Positions 25,955 through 34,768 are shown, numbered from the stretch's first letter. The stretch is 64,000 nucleotides of DNA from UBA1794 sp964439955 (GCA_964439955.1 CAYTPX010000007.1:1-64000), one strand, 5' to 3'. Numbers and translations are program-made. The notes: generated by a model not told the origin, from the sequence alone.

Positions 25955-27514
25955 TTATTCCGGATTGGTGCGGAAGGTCTCCATCATGTGTTTGAGATAT
26001 TGGCTTATTTTCCGCAGCGTGTCGGCCTTTTGCGGCTCGTAGGCGCCCGAGTCAAAGTAGAGTGAAGCGTGGAAGAAGTAGGAGCAACTGTCCGTCAGTG
26101 CCAGTTGGCGCGGTGTGGCTACCGGGCCTTCCAGCGTGTAGAGCAGGCCGTAGTTGCGTGAGGCGGGGTTGGAATAGGATTTCTCTTCTATTTGTTCGGC
26201 ACGGGCGGTATGGAAATAGACCAGTTTGCGGCTTTCTTCGGCCACGAGGGGCAACTCTTCGGGGTGGATGCGGCGGAAGGTGCAGTGGAGCGTGGCGCGT
26301 TCGTCGGGAAAGGCGAGGTCGAAGAATATGGCACCGGCCTCGCCACTTCCTTGGGCCAAGGTGAGCTTTCCCCCTTCAGGGTGCTCGAAACGGAAGGGGA
26401 AGCTGTCGGGTGTTGCTTCATAGCGCAGGGAGTCAGGCTGCATCGGGCTGTTGTCCCGGTCGGAATGGCAAGCACCCGTCGCGAATGCCGCCAGCATGAG
26501 CAGGAAAAAGGGCAGGGCGTTTTTGTGGGAAGTGCCGGCACTTTCTTCCGTTTCCTCCGCCTCTTTTCCATCTTGCCCCTCGGGAAGCGTCACTTTGATT
26601 TTCTTGATGCGGCGCGGGTCCATTTGCATGGCTTCGAACTGGTAGGGGCCGTAGGCGATTGTCTCGTGCAGTTTGGGGAATTCGCCTTTTAATTCCAGCA
26701 TGAGCCCGGCCAGCGTGTCGGCTTCCCCTTGCACTGGGCTGAATACGTTGTCGTCTAACTTCAGGGCCTTGCAGAAGTCGGTCAGCAAGGTCTTCCCCTC
26801 GAAAATGAAAGTGTGGTCGTTGAGTTTGACAAACTTGCGCTCTTCGTCGTCGTACTCGTCGCGGATTTCCCCGACTATTTCTTCGATGATGTCTTCCATC
26901 GTGATGATTCCCGAAGTCCCGCCGTATTCATCGACGACGACGGCAATGTGTACCTTGTTTACTTGGAACTCCCGCAGCAGTTCGTCTATCATCTTTGTTT
27001 CCGGCACGAAGTAGGCGGGGCGCACGAGCGACTGCCACCGGAAGCTGCCGCCCTTCTTCCCTAGGTGGGGGAGTAGGTCCTTTATGTAGAGCATGCCTAC
27101 GATATTGTCCATGTCGTTGTTGTAGACGGGCATGCGGGAGTACACATTGTCTACGATGATCTGGAGCAGTTCGGGAAAGGAGGTCTTTACCGAGACGGCC
27201 ACCATGTCGCTCCGGGGCGTCATGACTTCTTTGGCCGTTTCGTCGCCGAAGCGGATGATGCCCTTGATCAGGCCGGTTTCTTCTTTCAGCCCCTTCTCGC
27301 CGGTCAGGCGCAGGGCGTTGCTGAGTTCTTCTACGGTGCGGTCTCCCCGGGAGGAGGCGGGGTGGAGGTGCGAAAGTAGCTTATTGTGCGAGAGGCAGGT
27401 GCGCCATGGGGCATGGTGCGCTATGGCGAATGCCACATAAAGCAGCAGGGACGGGAGGAAAATGATGAGTAAGATGGCCCACAAGGGCAAGGTAAGCGAA
27501 TAATCTATGTCCAC
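25955..27514 (-). CDS. GldE-GldD fusion protein
   Basis: One continuous frame of 519 residues. The start is taken as GTG at 27514 (VDIDYSLTLPLW); the frame upstream overlaps ssb. Order: one N-terminal membrane helix (about 8-28), two CBS repeats (EVMTPRSDM, VDEYGGTSGIITMEDIIEEIVGEI), a CorC/HlyC domain ending RRIKKIKVTL, an acidic linker, then a lipoprotein-like segment FFLLMLAAFATGAC and a GldD domain (FRFEHPEGGKLTLAQG). The DUF21 membrane domain usual in GldE is not visible. GldD normally is a separate lipoprotein gene; no ATG, GTG or TTG exists just before its signal segment here. Two repeat units lie exactly at the junction. Confidence 0.8.
   Translation of the reverse strand: MDIDYSLTLPLWAILLIIFLPSLLLYVAFAIAHHAPWRTCLSHNKLLSHLHPASSRGDRTVEELSNALRLTGEKGLKEETGLIKGIIRFGDETAKEVMTPRSDMVAVSVKTSFPELLQIIVDNVYSRMPVYNNDMDNIVGMLYIKDLLPHLGKKGGSFRWQSLVRPAYFVPETKMIDELLREFQVNKVHIAVVVDEYGGTSGIITMEDIIEEIVGEIRDEYDDEERKFVKLNDHTFIFEGKTLLTDFCKALKLDDNVFSPVQGEADTLAGLMLELKGEFPKLHETIAYGPYQFEAMQMDPRRIKKIKVTLPEGQDGKEAEETEESAGTSHKNALPFFLLMLAAFATGACHSDRDNSPMQPDSLRYEATPDSFPFRFEHPEGGKLTLAQGSGEAGAIFFDLAFPDERATLHCTFRRIHPEELPLVAEESRKLVYFHTARAEQIEEKSYSNPASRNYGLLYTLEGPVATPRQLALTDSCSYFFHASLYFDSGAYEPQKADTLRKISQYLKHMMETFRTNPE
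26499..26549 (+). repeat. AAAGTGC-family units inside the gldE-gldD junction
   Basis: Two 23-25 base units, AGGAAAAAGGGCAGGGCG-TTTTTG and TGGGAAGTGCCGGCACTTTC-TTCC, lie within the fused frame and encode the linker and the start of the lipoprotein signal segment. Confidence 0.5.
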
Positions 27515-27545
27515 GATATGGGGGTAATGGTGAATACTTTTTGGG

Positions 27546-27962
27546 TCAGAAAGGCGGCTTCCCTTCTTCTTTTCCGGTGGCTTGCACCTGGTTTCCCTGT
27601 GCGGCGGGCGAGGCGTTTTGCGTGGGCCGGGGGGAGAACAGTTCCATCGCGTCGGCATGGATCTCGGTCACGTACCGTTGTACGCCGTTCTTGTCCGAGT
27701 AGGAGCGCGTGCGTATTTTCCCCTCTATGTAGAGCTTGTCGCCTTTGTGCACGTATCTTTCCGCCGTTTCGGCAAGCCGCCCCTTCCAGAGCACGATGTT
27801 GTGCCAGTCGGTCCTTTCCGGAACTTGCGTCCCGTTGGGCAGGGTATATCCGCTTTCGCTCGTGCCCAAGGGGAAAGAGGCCACGGCCTTCCCGGGTCCA
27901 TAGTAGTGGACTTTGGGGTCGCAGCCTACGTGTCCTACGAGGATGACTTTGTTGATTGACAT
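27546..27962 (-). CDS. ssb: Single-stranded DNA-binding protein
   Basis: The start MSINKVILVGHVGCDPKVHYY (27962) gives 138 residues. OB-fold landmarks are VASFPLGTSE, ERTDWHNIVLWKGRLAETAERYVHKGDKLYIEGKIRTRSY and RYVTEIHADAMELF. The C-terminal linker is short and Gln-rich and ends EEGKPPF, an acidic tip that keeps the terminal Pro-Phe used for partner binding. A -7-like TACTTTG lies about 25 bases upstream on the minus strand. Confidence 0.96.
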   Translation of the reverse strand: MSINKVILVGHVGCDPKVHYYGPGKAVASFPLGTSESGYTLPNGTQVPERTDWHNIVLWKGRLAETAERYVHKGDKLYIEGKIRTRSYSDKNGVQRYVTEIHADAMELFSPRPTQNASPAAQGNQVQATGKEEGKPPF

Positions 27963-28025
27963 ACGGTTCTGTGGCTTTCTGGGAATATCTAGCCTACAAA
28001 GTACGGGATTTCTTCCGGAATATAC

Positions 28026-28092
28026 AAGGCTTTTGCCCCTTCGGGCGTAAAGTGCCTGCGCTTTTTCCCTAAAGCGGTGCCGCTTGCGGAAG
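28026..28092 (+). repeat. AAAGTGC-family tandem array (array F)
   Basis: Units include GTAAAGTGCCTGCGC-TTTTTCC, flanked by AAGGCTTTTGCCCC and TAAAGCGGTGCCGCTTGCGG. The array lies in the region upstream of ssb and downstream of mazG, both on the minus strand, yet the unit reads on the plus strand. Confidence 0.7.
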
Positions 28093-28178
28093 GTTGCCCC
28101 ACGCCTTTTCGGCAAGGCTGGCAATGTCCTTGCGGGAGAGGCGCGGTATCCGGCGGGGCGGGGGCATGTGCGCCCGGG

Positions 28179-28982
28179 TTATTTCGCGTTGCCGGTTTCT
28201 TGTCCTTTGGCTTCTTCCCAGAGGGCGTCCATCTGGGACAATGTCATGTCCTTCAGGTTTCTCCCTTGGGCGGCGGCCTGGCTTTCCACGTAGTTGAAGC
28301 GGCGGATGAATTTCTTGTTCGCCTGTTCCAACGCGTTGTCGGGGTTTATGCCGTACAGCCTTGCCACGTTGATGAGGCTGAAGAGGATGTCGCCGAATTC
28401 GGCTTCCATCGCGGCCTTGCACTTGTGGCTGATTTCGGCCTGGAACTCGTTGATTTCTTCACGCACCTTGTCCCAGACTTGTTCTTTCTTTTCCCAATCG
28501 AAACCTACGCCCCGGGCTTTGTCCTGTATGCGGTAGGCTTTGATGATGGAGGGCAGTGCGCTGGGGACTCCGCCAAGTACTGTCCGGTTTCCGCCTTTCT
28601 CCTTCTGCTTGAGCAGTTCCCAGTTTTGTACGACTTGCCCGCTCGTTTCGGCTTTTATCCCGCCCCCGAACACATGGGGATGGCGGTAGATGAGTTTCTC
28701 GCACAGCTGGTCGCAGACGTCTTTTATGTCGAAATTGCCTGTCTCGGAGGCGATCTTGGCGTAAAAGACGACATGCAGCAATACGTCGCCCAGCTCCTTG
28801 CAGATGTTTTTAGGGCTTTGTTGCAGGATTGCTTCGCAAAGTTCGTAGCATTCTTCTATGGTGTTCGGACGCAGGCTGTCGTACGTTTGCTTCCGGTCCC
28901 AAGGGCATTTCTCCCGCAACTCGTCCATTATGTCCAGCAACCGCCCGAAGGCTTCGGACTGTTCCGCCCGTGTGTGTGCCAT
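28179..28982 (-). CDS. mazG: Nucleoside triphosphate pyrophosphohydrolase MazG
   Basis: All-alpha NTP pyrophosphatase of 267 residues, housekeeping removal of aberrant or excess NTPs. Two MazG domains in tandem: the first with CPWDRKQTYDSLRPNTIEECYELCEAI and KELGDVLLHVVFYAKIA, the second with REEINEFQAEI and EAEFGDILFSLINVAR. The metal-binding ExxE...ExxD pattern is complete in both. It is followed upstream by DUF1573 and gph on the same strand. Confidence 0.96.
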   Translation of the reverse strand: MAHTRAEQSEAFGRLLDIMDELREKCPWDRKQTYDSLRPNTIEECYELCEAILQQSPKNICKELGDVLLHVVFYAKIASETGNFDIKDVCDQLCEKLIYRHPHVFGGGIKAETSGQVVQNWELLKQKEKGGNRTVLGGVPSALPSIIKAYRIQDKARGVGFDWEKKEQVWDKVREEINEFQAEISHKCKAAMEAEFGDILFSLINVARLYGINPDNALEQANKKFIRRFNYVESQAAAQGRNLKDMTLSQMDALWEEAKGQETGNAK

Positions 28983-29001
28983 GTCGCGTGTCTCCTTCTT
29001 C

Positions 29002-29412
29002 TTATTCTTCAGTCATTTCCCCTTTTACGGTGAGGCGTACCGTCGGGGTCTTGGCATTGCTTTTTACGGTAATGATTTTGGCAAATTTGCCGGGGTATTT
29101 CCCTTTTCCGTTATAGGTGACATCGATTACGCCCTTTTCACCGGGGTTTATGGGATCTTTCGTGTATTCTGGCACCGTGCAGCCGCAGGTTGCATGTACT
29201 TGTACCAAGACCAAGGGTCGGTTCCCGGTATTGGTGAACGTAAATTGGCAGCGTACTACAGGATTCCCTTCGGGGAAGGTGCCGAAATTGTGTTCTGTCT
29301 TGTCGAAAACGATTTCTGACCCGTCTTTTTCCTCGTCTCCTTTGCCCGTTTGAGCCCACCCCGCGGTGCAGAGGACGAGCAACAGCAGGCTGGTTAAATA
29401 AATCTTTTTCAT
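29002..29412 (-). CDS. DUF1573 periplasmic protein
   Basis: 136 residues. A signal peptide MKKIYLTSLLLLVLCTAGWAQ precedes a single Ig-like beta-sandwich of the DUF1573 family, with EHNFGTFPEGNPVVRCQFTFTNTG and the CGCTVPEY core. Such small proteins are abundant in Bacteroidota and generally of unknown role. It overlaps the gph stop by 4 bases (ATGA), implying translational coupling, and precedes mazG by 19 bases. Confidence 0.9.
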   Translation of the reverse strand: MKKIYLTSLLLLVLCTAGWAQTGKGDEEKDGSEIVFDKTEHNFGTFPEGNPVVRCQFTFTNTGNRPLVLVQVHATCGCTVPEYTKDPINPGEKGVIDVTYNGKGKYPGKFAKIITVKSNAKTPTVRLTVKGEMTEE

Positions 29413-30083
29413 AAAGATTCTGCGTGGTTTTTTAGTTTGAGTATGCGTAGTATTTCAGAGGGTCTGTCTACGATGTATCCGGGCTTGCAGGTTTCCAGCT
29501 CGCTGCGGGGGCGGAATCCCCAAGTCACGCCGCAGGCGGTGACTCCCGCATTGGCGGCGGTGTGCATGTCTATGGACGAGTCGCCCACATAGAGCGCCTC
29601 TTCCCGTGAGGTGGAGGTGCTTTTAAGGATTTCTTCCACGATACCCGGGTCTGGCTTGCGGGGAATCCCTTCGCGCTGCCCGAGGATGGGGGAAAAGGGG
29701 GTGCTTGGGAACAGCTTGCGCACGATTTGTCCCGTGGCTTGCTGGTATTTGTTGGAGGCGACAGCCAGCTTGCAGCCCGCTTGCACCAAGGCATCGAGCA
29801 ATTCGGGTATGCCTTCGTAGGGGCGGCTCCGGTCGGTATTGTGCAAGTCGTAATGTGCTATGAAGGACGCGCGTATCTTTCGTATGTTTTCCTCTGTCCG
29901 TGCCTCTGGGGGGAGCGCCCGTTCAAACAAGGCGTTGATGCCGTTTCCCACGAAATAGCGGTATTCGTCCGTTTCGTGCCCGGGGAATCCGCAGGCTTCC
30001 AGTGCGTGATTTGTGCTACAGGCCAAGTCTGCTATGCTATTGACCAATGTCCCGTCCAAATCGAATATGATGAGTTTCTTCAT
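29409..30083 (-). CDS. gph: HAD-family hydrolase, phosphoglycolate phosphatase-like
   Basis: 224-residue HAD subfamily IA phosphatase. Motif I is IIFDLDGTLVNS with the nucleophilic Asp, motif II VASNKY, motif III the lysine in GIPRKPDPG, motif IV YVGDSSIDMHTAANAG. The sequence suits Gph (2-phosphoglycolate from DNA 3' end repair) but pyrophosphatase-type HADs are similar, so the substrate is inferred. First gene of the gph-DUF1573-mazG unit. Confidence 0.85.
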   Translation of the reverse strand: MKKLIIFDLDGTLVNSIADLACSTNHALEACGFPGHETDEYRYFVGNGINALFERALPPEARTEENIRKIRASFIAHYDLHNTDRSRPYEGIPELLDALVQAGCKLAVASNKYQQATGQIVRKLFPSTPFSPILGQREGIPRKPDPGIVEEILKSTSTSREEALYVGDSSIDMHTAANAGVTACGVTWGFRPRSELETCKPGYIVDRPSEILRILKLKNHAESL

Positions 30084-30104
30084 TCGGATAACATTTCTTC
30101 ACGA

Positions 30105-30112
30105 CAAAATTA
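30105..30112 (-). promoter_or_regulatory. -7 box of the gph-DUF1573-mazG unit
   Basis: TAATTTTG on the minus strand, about 22 bases before the gph ATG. It is back to back with the plus-strand promoter of the lipoprotein gene 24 bases away. Confidence 0.6.
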
Positions 30113-30135
30113 CACCAATTCATAAGAAACCCCGT

Positions 30136-30143
30136 TACTTTTG
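30136..30143 (+). promoter_or_regulatory. -7 box giving a near-leaderless lipoprotein message
   Basis: TACTTTTG ends 5 bases before the ATG at 30149, so transcription should start at or within a few bases of the start codon. Confidence 0.6.
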
Positions 30144-30148
30144 CCCGC

Positions 30149-30694
30149 ATGAAGGTTTATTTATATGCAATATTAACCGTTTTTCTCATCCTTTGCACTG
30201 CCTCTTGCCGAGAGAGTTTGCGGGAAAGGGCCCAGCGCCTTGCCGATTCGTTTTCGGCTTCCTATGCCGACAGCACGAGTACGGTGAAAGCCTTGGCAAG
30301 CGTACGTTTGGACTCGGCGCGCATAGATTATGTGTACCTTCCTTCCACGCTGGAAAAATTGGAACGTGCCCAGCGTTTGGCAAAGGAGAACCAGGAAATT
30401 CTCGCTTCCCTCCAGCAACCGCAGTACAGCCCGGTGGTTTTCGAGATGCTTAAGCAGCAGTTGTGGGAGACGGGCACGGCGGTCGACAGGATTAAGGAGG
30501 AGATTATGCGCGAAGAGCGTGCATACAATGGGAAAGTGCCCGGCTGGATGGCTTTCTACCGTTTCCGCGTCTTGCGGGAGGACGGGTACATGCGTTTCTA
30601 CCAATATGTGCTCTATTTCGATGAGGAAGCCACACGGATAAAAGGCATCATCGATATGAACGATTCGTTGCCGGTCTACCGGGAAATGGGCTGA
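30149..30694 (+). CDS. Hypothetical lipoprotein
   Basis: 181 residues with a type II signal peptide: MKVYLYAILTVFLILCTASC, lipobox TASC, Cys20 as the lipidated residue. The mature part is largely helical and charged, with a probable coiled coil around LEKLERAQRLAKENQEILASL. I do not recognise a family. It is transcribed divergently from gph by a near-leaderless promoter and has no same-strand partner. Confidence 0.75.
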   Translation: MKVYLYAILTVFLILCTASCRESLRERAQRLADSFSASYADSTSTVKALASVRLDSARIDYVYLPSTLEKLERAQRLAKENQEILASLQQPQYSPVVFEMLKQQLWETGTAVDRIKEEIMREERAYNGKVPGWMAFYRFRVLREDGYMRFYQYVLYFDEEATRIKGIIDMNDSLPVYREMG

Positions 30695-30872
30695 CTCTAG
30701 GTTTGGGAAGCGGAATGCTTGGTTTCATGATTCCGCCGGATTGTGCCGTGTTTCGGCCTTTTAGTCTTTTTGTTGCGCAAAGCAGCATCAAACATGCGGG
30801 GGCATCCTTCCCGCCGCTTATCGGAGGTGTGTGTCCGCAGGCGGCTGCCGTATGGCGGGAAATGGCGTGGGG

Positions 30873-32783
30873 CTATGGAAGCAAGAGCATGCCGTCGCGG
30901 CAGACCACTTGTTGCTCGTCGAGCAGGAAGTGCAGCGCTTTTGCCAAAACCTCCCGGCGCTTCCCGGGAAAACATGCGGCGATTTTTTCCAGCGGGCACG
31001 GCCCTTTTGCGCGGAGATGCTGCTTGATGAGGCCGACGGCCTCTTCCGTTTGGGCGTTGTCGCTTCCGCTGTGGCGGGCTTGGGCAAGGCATACGTCGCA
31101 TTGCCCGCAGGGCTTCGTGCGCTTCTGGCCGAAGTAGGCGAGCAGGAGTTGCTGGCGGCACGTGTCGGAGGAGCCGGCGTAGCGTATCATGGCTTCGACG
31201 CGGCGCTTGGCCTGGGCCATGCGTTCCTCGTAGATGGCGGGGGGGAAGGAGAGGCGGCCTTGCTCCACGCGGTCGCGGACGAAGGCGAGCACGGGCGTTT
31301 GCCTCCGGGGAACGTACTTGAGGATGCCGCGCCTGTCTAGCCCGGCAAGGCGCTCGTAGGTCTCTAGGCGGCTGATGTGGAGGTGTCCGGCCAGCCGTTC
31401 CTCGCTGATGAATACGTAGTCGGAGAAGAGTCCCGGGTAGAGGCGCAGGACGAGTTGCATGGTCTGGTCGAGTTCTTCGGGCAGTCCGACTTGGTAGAGC
31501 TCGTCGCGGGCCATGAGGAAGTGTATGCGTGAGGCGTTTTCCGGCTCGTTCTCGTATTCGATGTAGCCGGCTTGCGTGAGTAGGCGCAGGGCGCTTTCGG
31601 CGGTGGCCGGGTGGAAATGGAAGCGGCGGCAGAACTCTTCGAGGTCGAAGTCGTAGTGGCGGCCGCGCCCGTAGCCCATGGCGATCTGGAGGTAGTAGCA
31701 GATTTTTTCGTAGACGGTGCGCAAGTATTCCTTGGGCGGGTAGGAGGCCGCCAGCTGGCGGCGCAGGTTGGCGGTGTCGGTGGGCTGGGTGAGGAGCACG
31801 GCGTAGGCCTTTTGCCCGTCACGGCCCGCGCGTCCGGCTTCTTGGAAGTAGGCTTCGATGGAGTCGGGCACGTCGAGGTGTACGACAAGGCGCACGTCGG
31901 GCTTGTCGATGCCCATGCCAAAGGCGTTGGTGGCTACCATGACCCGGAAGCCGTCGCGGCGCCATTCTTCTTGGAGGCGGTCTTTCTGCTCGTGGTCCAG
32001 CCCGGCGTGGTAGTGGGCCGCGCTCTGCCCCGCGTCGCGCAGGAATGCGGCGGTCTCTTTCGTTTTCTTGCGGCTGCGGGTGTAGACGATGGCGCTCCCG
32101 TGGGTGTGTTGCAGGATGTGGAGCAGTTCGCTGTGCTTGTCGGGACAGGGGCGCACGACGTAGGCCAGGTTTTTCCGCTCGAAACTCATGCGGAACACGC
32201 GGTTTCCCGGGCGGAACTTCAGTTGGGTGCAGATGTCTTCCACCACTTCGGGCGTGGCGGTGGCGGTGAGGGCCAGTACCGGCGCCTGCGGGTGCAGGGC
32301 GCGCAGGTCGGCGATGTGGAGGTAGCTCGGGCGGAAGTCGTAGCCCCACTGTGAGATGCAGTGGCTTTCATCAACGGTGATGAAGCAGATGTCCATGGCC
32401 CGGAACTTGGCGATGAAGAGTTGGGTCATCATCCGCTCGGGGGAGACGTAGAGGAACTTGTAGCCCCCGAACACGCAGTTGTCCAGCGTTTGCTCGATTT
32501 CTCCGTGGCTCATCCCGGAATAGACGGCGGCTGCCTTGATGCCCCGCCCGCGCAGGTTGTGCACTTGGTCTTTCATCAGGGAAATGAGCGGGGTGATGAC
32601 CAGGCAGAGCCCCTCGCCGGCGAGGGCGGGTATCTGGAATGTGACGGACTTTCCCCCGCCCGTGGGCATGAGCCCCAGCGTGTCATGGCCGGAGGCGATG
32701 CTCTCGATAATGTCCAGTTGGATGCCCCGGAAGTCGTCGAAGCCCCAATATTGCTTGAGTAGGGATCGGAATACGTTTTCCAT
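30873..32783 (-). CDS. recQ: ATP-dependent DNA helicase RecQ
   Basis: Superfamily 2 3'-5' helicase, 636 residues. Motif I is MPTGGGKSVTFQIPA, motif II reads VDESHCISQWG (DESH where classical RecQ has DEAH), motif III ALTATAT, motif VI YFQEAGRAGRDGQ. The RecQ zinc region keeps CRQQLLLAYFGQ and CGQCDVCLA. The C-terminus is a winged-helix-like segment; no HRDC domain is seen. It follows recJ by 26 bases, so the two recombination proteins share an operon. Confidence 0.95.
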   Translation of the reverse strand: MENVFRSLLKQYWGFDDFRGIQLDIIESIASGHDTLGLMPTGGGKSVTFQIPALAGEGLCLVITPLISLMKDQVHNLRGRGIKAAAVYSGMSHGEIEQTLDNCVFGGYKFLYVSPERMMTQLFIAKFRAMDICFITVDESHCISQWGYDFRPSYLHIADLRALHPQAPVLALTATATPEVVEDICTQLKFRPGNRVFRMSFERKNLAYVVRPCPDKHSELLHILQHTHGSAIVYTRSRKKTKETAAFLRDAGQSAAHYHAGLDHEQKDRLQEEWRRDGFRVMVATNAFGMGIDKPDVRLVVHLDVPDSIEAYFQEAGRAGRDGQKAYAVLLTQPTDTANLRRQLAASYPPKEYLRTVYEKICYYLQIAMGYGRGRHYDFDLEEFCRRFHFHPATAESALRLLTQAGYIEYENEPENASRIHFLMARDELYQVGLPEELDQTMQLVLRLYPGLFSDYVFISEERLAGHLHISRLETYERLAGLDRRGILKYVPRRQTPVLAFVRDRVEQGRLSFPPAIYEERMAQAKRRVEAMIRYAGSSDTCRQQLLLAYFGQKRTKPCGQCDVCLAQARHSGSDNAQTEEAVGLIKQHLRAKGPCPLEKIAACFPGKRREVLAKALHFLLDEQQVVCRDGMLLLP

Positions 32784-32809
32784 CTGTGGGAGGGAAATGC
32801 CTCTTTGCC

Positions 32810-34531
32810 CTATTGCTCGTTTGGGCGGATGTCTTCGATCTGGAGTTGCAATTCGCCGCGCTTGTGGGTATTCTCCTCAATGGTGTAGCAGATGTCGAAG
32901 GCCCGTTTCGTGCGGATGCGCTTCCATCGCTCACCTTGGTCGAAGGCAATCCCTTTCATCACGTTCCCCGACGTGCCATTGACCAGCTCTAATTTCAAAT
33001 GTTCTTGGTGGTGGCCTACGATCTTGCTCGTTCCGTAGTCGTAGACCTTGTGCGTGGCGAAAATGGGCTTGGGGTTTCCTGGGCCGTGGGGGGCGAACTT
33101 CTTTAGGTCTTGGTAGAATTTGAACGTTATGCCTTGGAAATCGATCAAGGCGTCTATGTGGAGTACGGGGGATTTCTGCTCGGGGAGGATGTGTGCCGTG
33201 ACATATTCCTCGAAGCGTTTCGTAAATGCCGGGACGTTTTCCGTTTTCAGCGAAAGGCCTGCGGCATAGGTGTGCCCGCCGAAGTTGAGCAGCAGGTCGC
33301 GGCAGTGGTCTACGGCCTTGTATACGTCGAATCCCGAGACGGAGCGGGCGGAGCCGGTGGCAATGCCGTTGGTTTGCGTCAGGACGACTGCCGGGCGGTA
33401 GTAAATCTCCGTGAGCCGCGAGGCGACGATGCCGATGACCCCGCGGTGCCATTCCTTGTTGTAGAGGACGATGGAGTTCGTTTGGTGCAGCCCGTCGAGC
33501 TTTTCTACGATTTGGTTGGCCTCCTCGGTCATGCTCTTGTCGATGTCCTTGCGCGTTTCGTTGTACTGGTTGATGAGTTCCGCCTTTTCTTTGGCCTTGG
33601 CAAACTCTTTTTCCACTAGGAGTTCCACGGCTTCCTCCCCTTTTTGTATGCGGCCGGAGGCGTTTAGGCGCGGGCCGATGCGGAAGATGATGTCGCTCAT
33701 GGTGAGCTCGCGCCCCGTGAGCCCGCAGACGTCGATGATGGCTTTCAGCCCGACGGAGGGGTTGTGGTTGAGCTGGCGCAGGCCGTGGTAGGCCAAGATG
33801 CGGTTCTCGCCCATGATGGGCACGATGTCGGATGCGATGCTTAGCGCCACGAGGTCGAGCAACGGTATGAGCCGGTGGAAGCGGATGCCGTTGCTGCGTG
33901 CGAAGGCTTGCATGAATTTGAACCCTACGCCGCACCCGGAGAGGTCGGTATAGGGGTAGGTGTTGTCGCGTCGCTTGGCGTTGAGGATGGCCACGGCGGG
34001 GGGAAGCCCTTCGTCGGGCACGTGGTGGTCGCAGATGATGAAGTCGATGCCCAGGCTGCGGGCATAGGCTATTTCTTCTACGGCCTTGATCCCGCAGTCG
34101 AGGATGATGATGAGCTTCACCCCGTGGCTGGCGGCCAAGTCGACGGCATACCGCGATACGCCGTAGCCCTCCCGGTCGCGGTCGGGGATGTAGTATTCCA
34201 GATTGGAGTAGAACTGGCGCAAAAACTTGTAGACGAGTGCCACGGCTGTGGTCCCGTCCACGTCGTAGTCGCCAAACACCATGATGCGCTCCTTCCTTCC
34301 CAGCGCGGAATTCAGGCGGTCCACTGCTTTGTCCATGTCTTTCATCAGGAATGGGTCGTGGAGCTGCGTGAGTTGCGGGTGGAAGAATGCATGCGCTTCT
34401 TCTGCATCGTGTATGCCCCTCTCTATGAGGAATTGCGCCAAAATAGGATGCAGGTTGAGTTTTTTAGCCAGCTGCTGGTTTGCTAAGTCTTGTTCGGGTG
34501 TAGGAGGTTGATATTCCCATCTCTGGTTCAT
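32810..34531 (-). CDS. recJ: Single-stranded-DNA-specific exonuclease RecJ
   Basis: DHH-family 5'-3' exonuclease of the RecF pathway and base-excision repair. The start MNQRWEYQPPTPEQDLANQQ (34531) gives 573 residues; the longer frame runs through the promoter region. Motifs: GDYDVDGTTAVAL, LIIILDCGIK, FIICDHHVPDEG (the DHH core), then the DHHA1 half with GGHTYAAGLSL and an OB-type C-terminus. Coupled with recQ. Confidence 0.96.
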   Translation of the reverse strand: MNQRWEYQPPTPEQDLANQQLAKKLNLHPILAQFLIERGIHDAEEAHAFFHPQLTQLHDPFLMKDMDKAVDRLNSALGRKERIMVFGDYDVDGTTAVALVYKFLRQFYSNLEYYIPDRDREGYGVSRYAVDLAASHGVKLIIILDCGIKAVEEIAYARSLGIDFIICDHHVPDEGLPPAVAILNAKRRDNTYPYTDLSGCGVGFKFMQAFARSNGIRFHRLIPLLDLVALSIASDIVPIMGENRILAYHGLRQLNHNPSVGLKAIIDVCGLTGRELTMSDIIFRIGPRLNASGRIQKGEEAVELLVEKEFAKAKEKAELINQYNETRKDIDKSMTEEANQIVEKLDGLHQTNSIVLYNKEWHRGVIGIVASRLTEIYYRPAVVLTQTNGIATGSARSVSGFDVYKAVDHCRDLLLNFGGHTYAAGLSLKTENVPAFTKRFEEYVTAHILPEQKSPVLHIDALIDFQGITFKFYQDLKKFAPHGPGNPKPIFATHKVYDYGTSKIVGHHQEHLKLELVNGTSGNVMKGIAFDQGERWKRIRTKRAFDICYTIEENTHKRGELQLQIEDIRPNEQ

Positions 34532-34702
34532 TATATATGTTTTTTTCTTTTTCTCGGTCTCGGGGAAAGGGTATATCCTTTCAAGTGGCGGTAAAATTAC
34601 GAAAAACATGCCTTTTTCCCCGGTTTCATTAGTATTTATTTGTAATAATACCTACTTGTCAGCAGGAGATGGAGGCCTCGATGCCTGCCGGACGCAAGGT
34701 TG

Positions 34703-34768
34703 GTATGGAAAAGTGGCGGGGCTTTTGGGAAAAAGTGGCAGGGCTTTTTTAGGAAACTTGGAAGGGGT
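34703..34768 (+). repeat. AAAGTGC-family tandem array (array G)
   Basis: Two clean 23-base units in tandem, GGAAAAGTGGCGGGGC-TTTTG and GGAAAAAGTGGCAGGGC-TTTTTT, then a partial AGGAAACTTGG. They sit in the 440-base gap between recJ and rpiB, which contains no gene. Confidence 0.75.
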
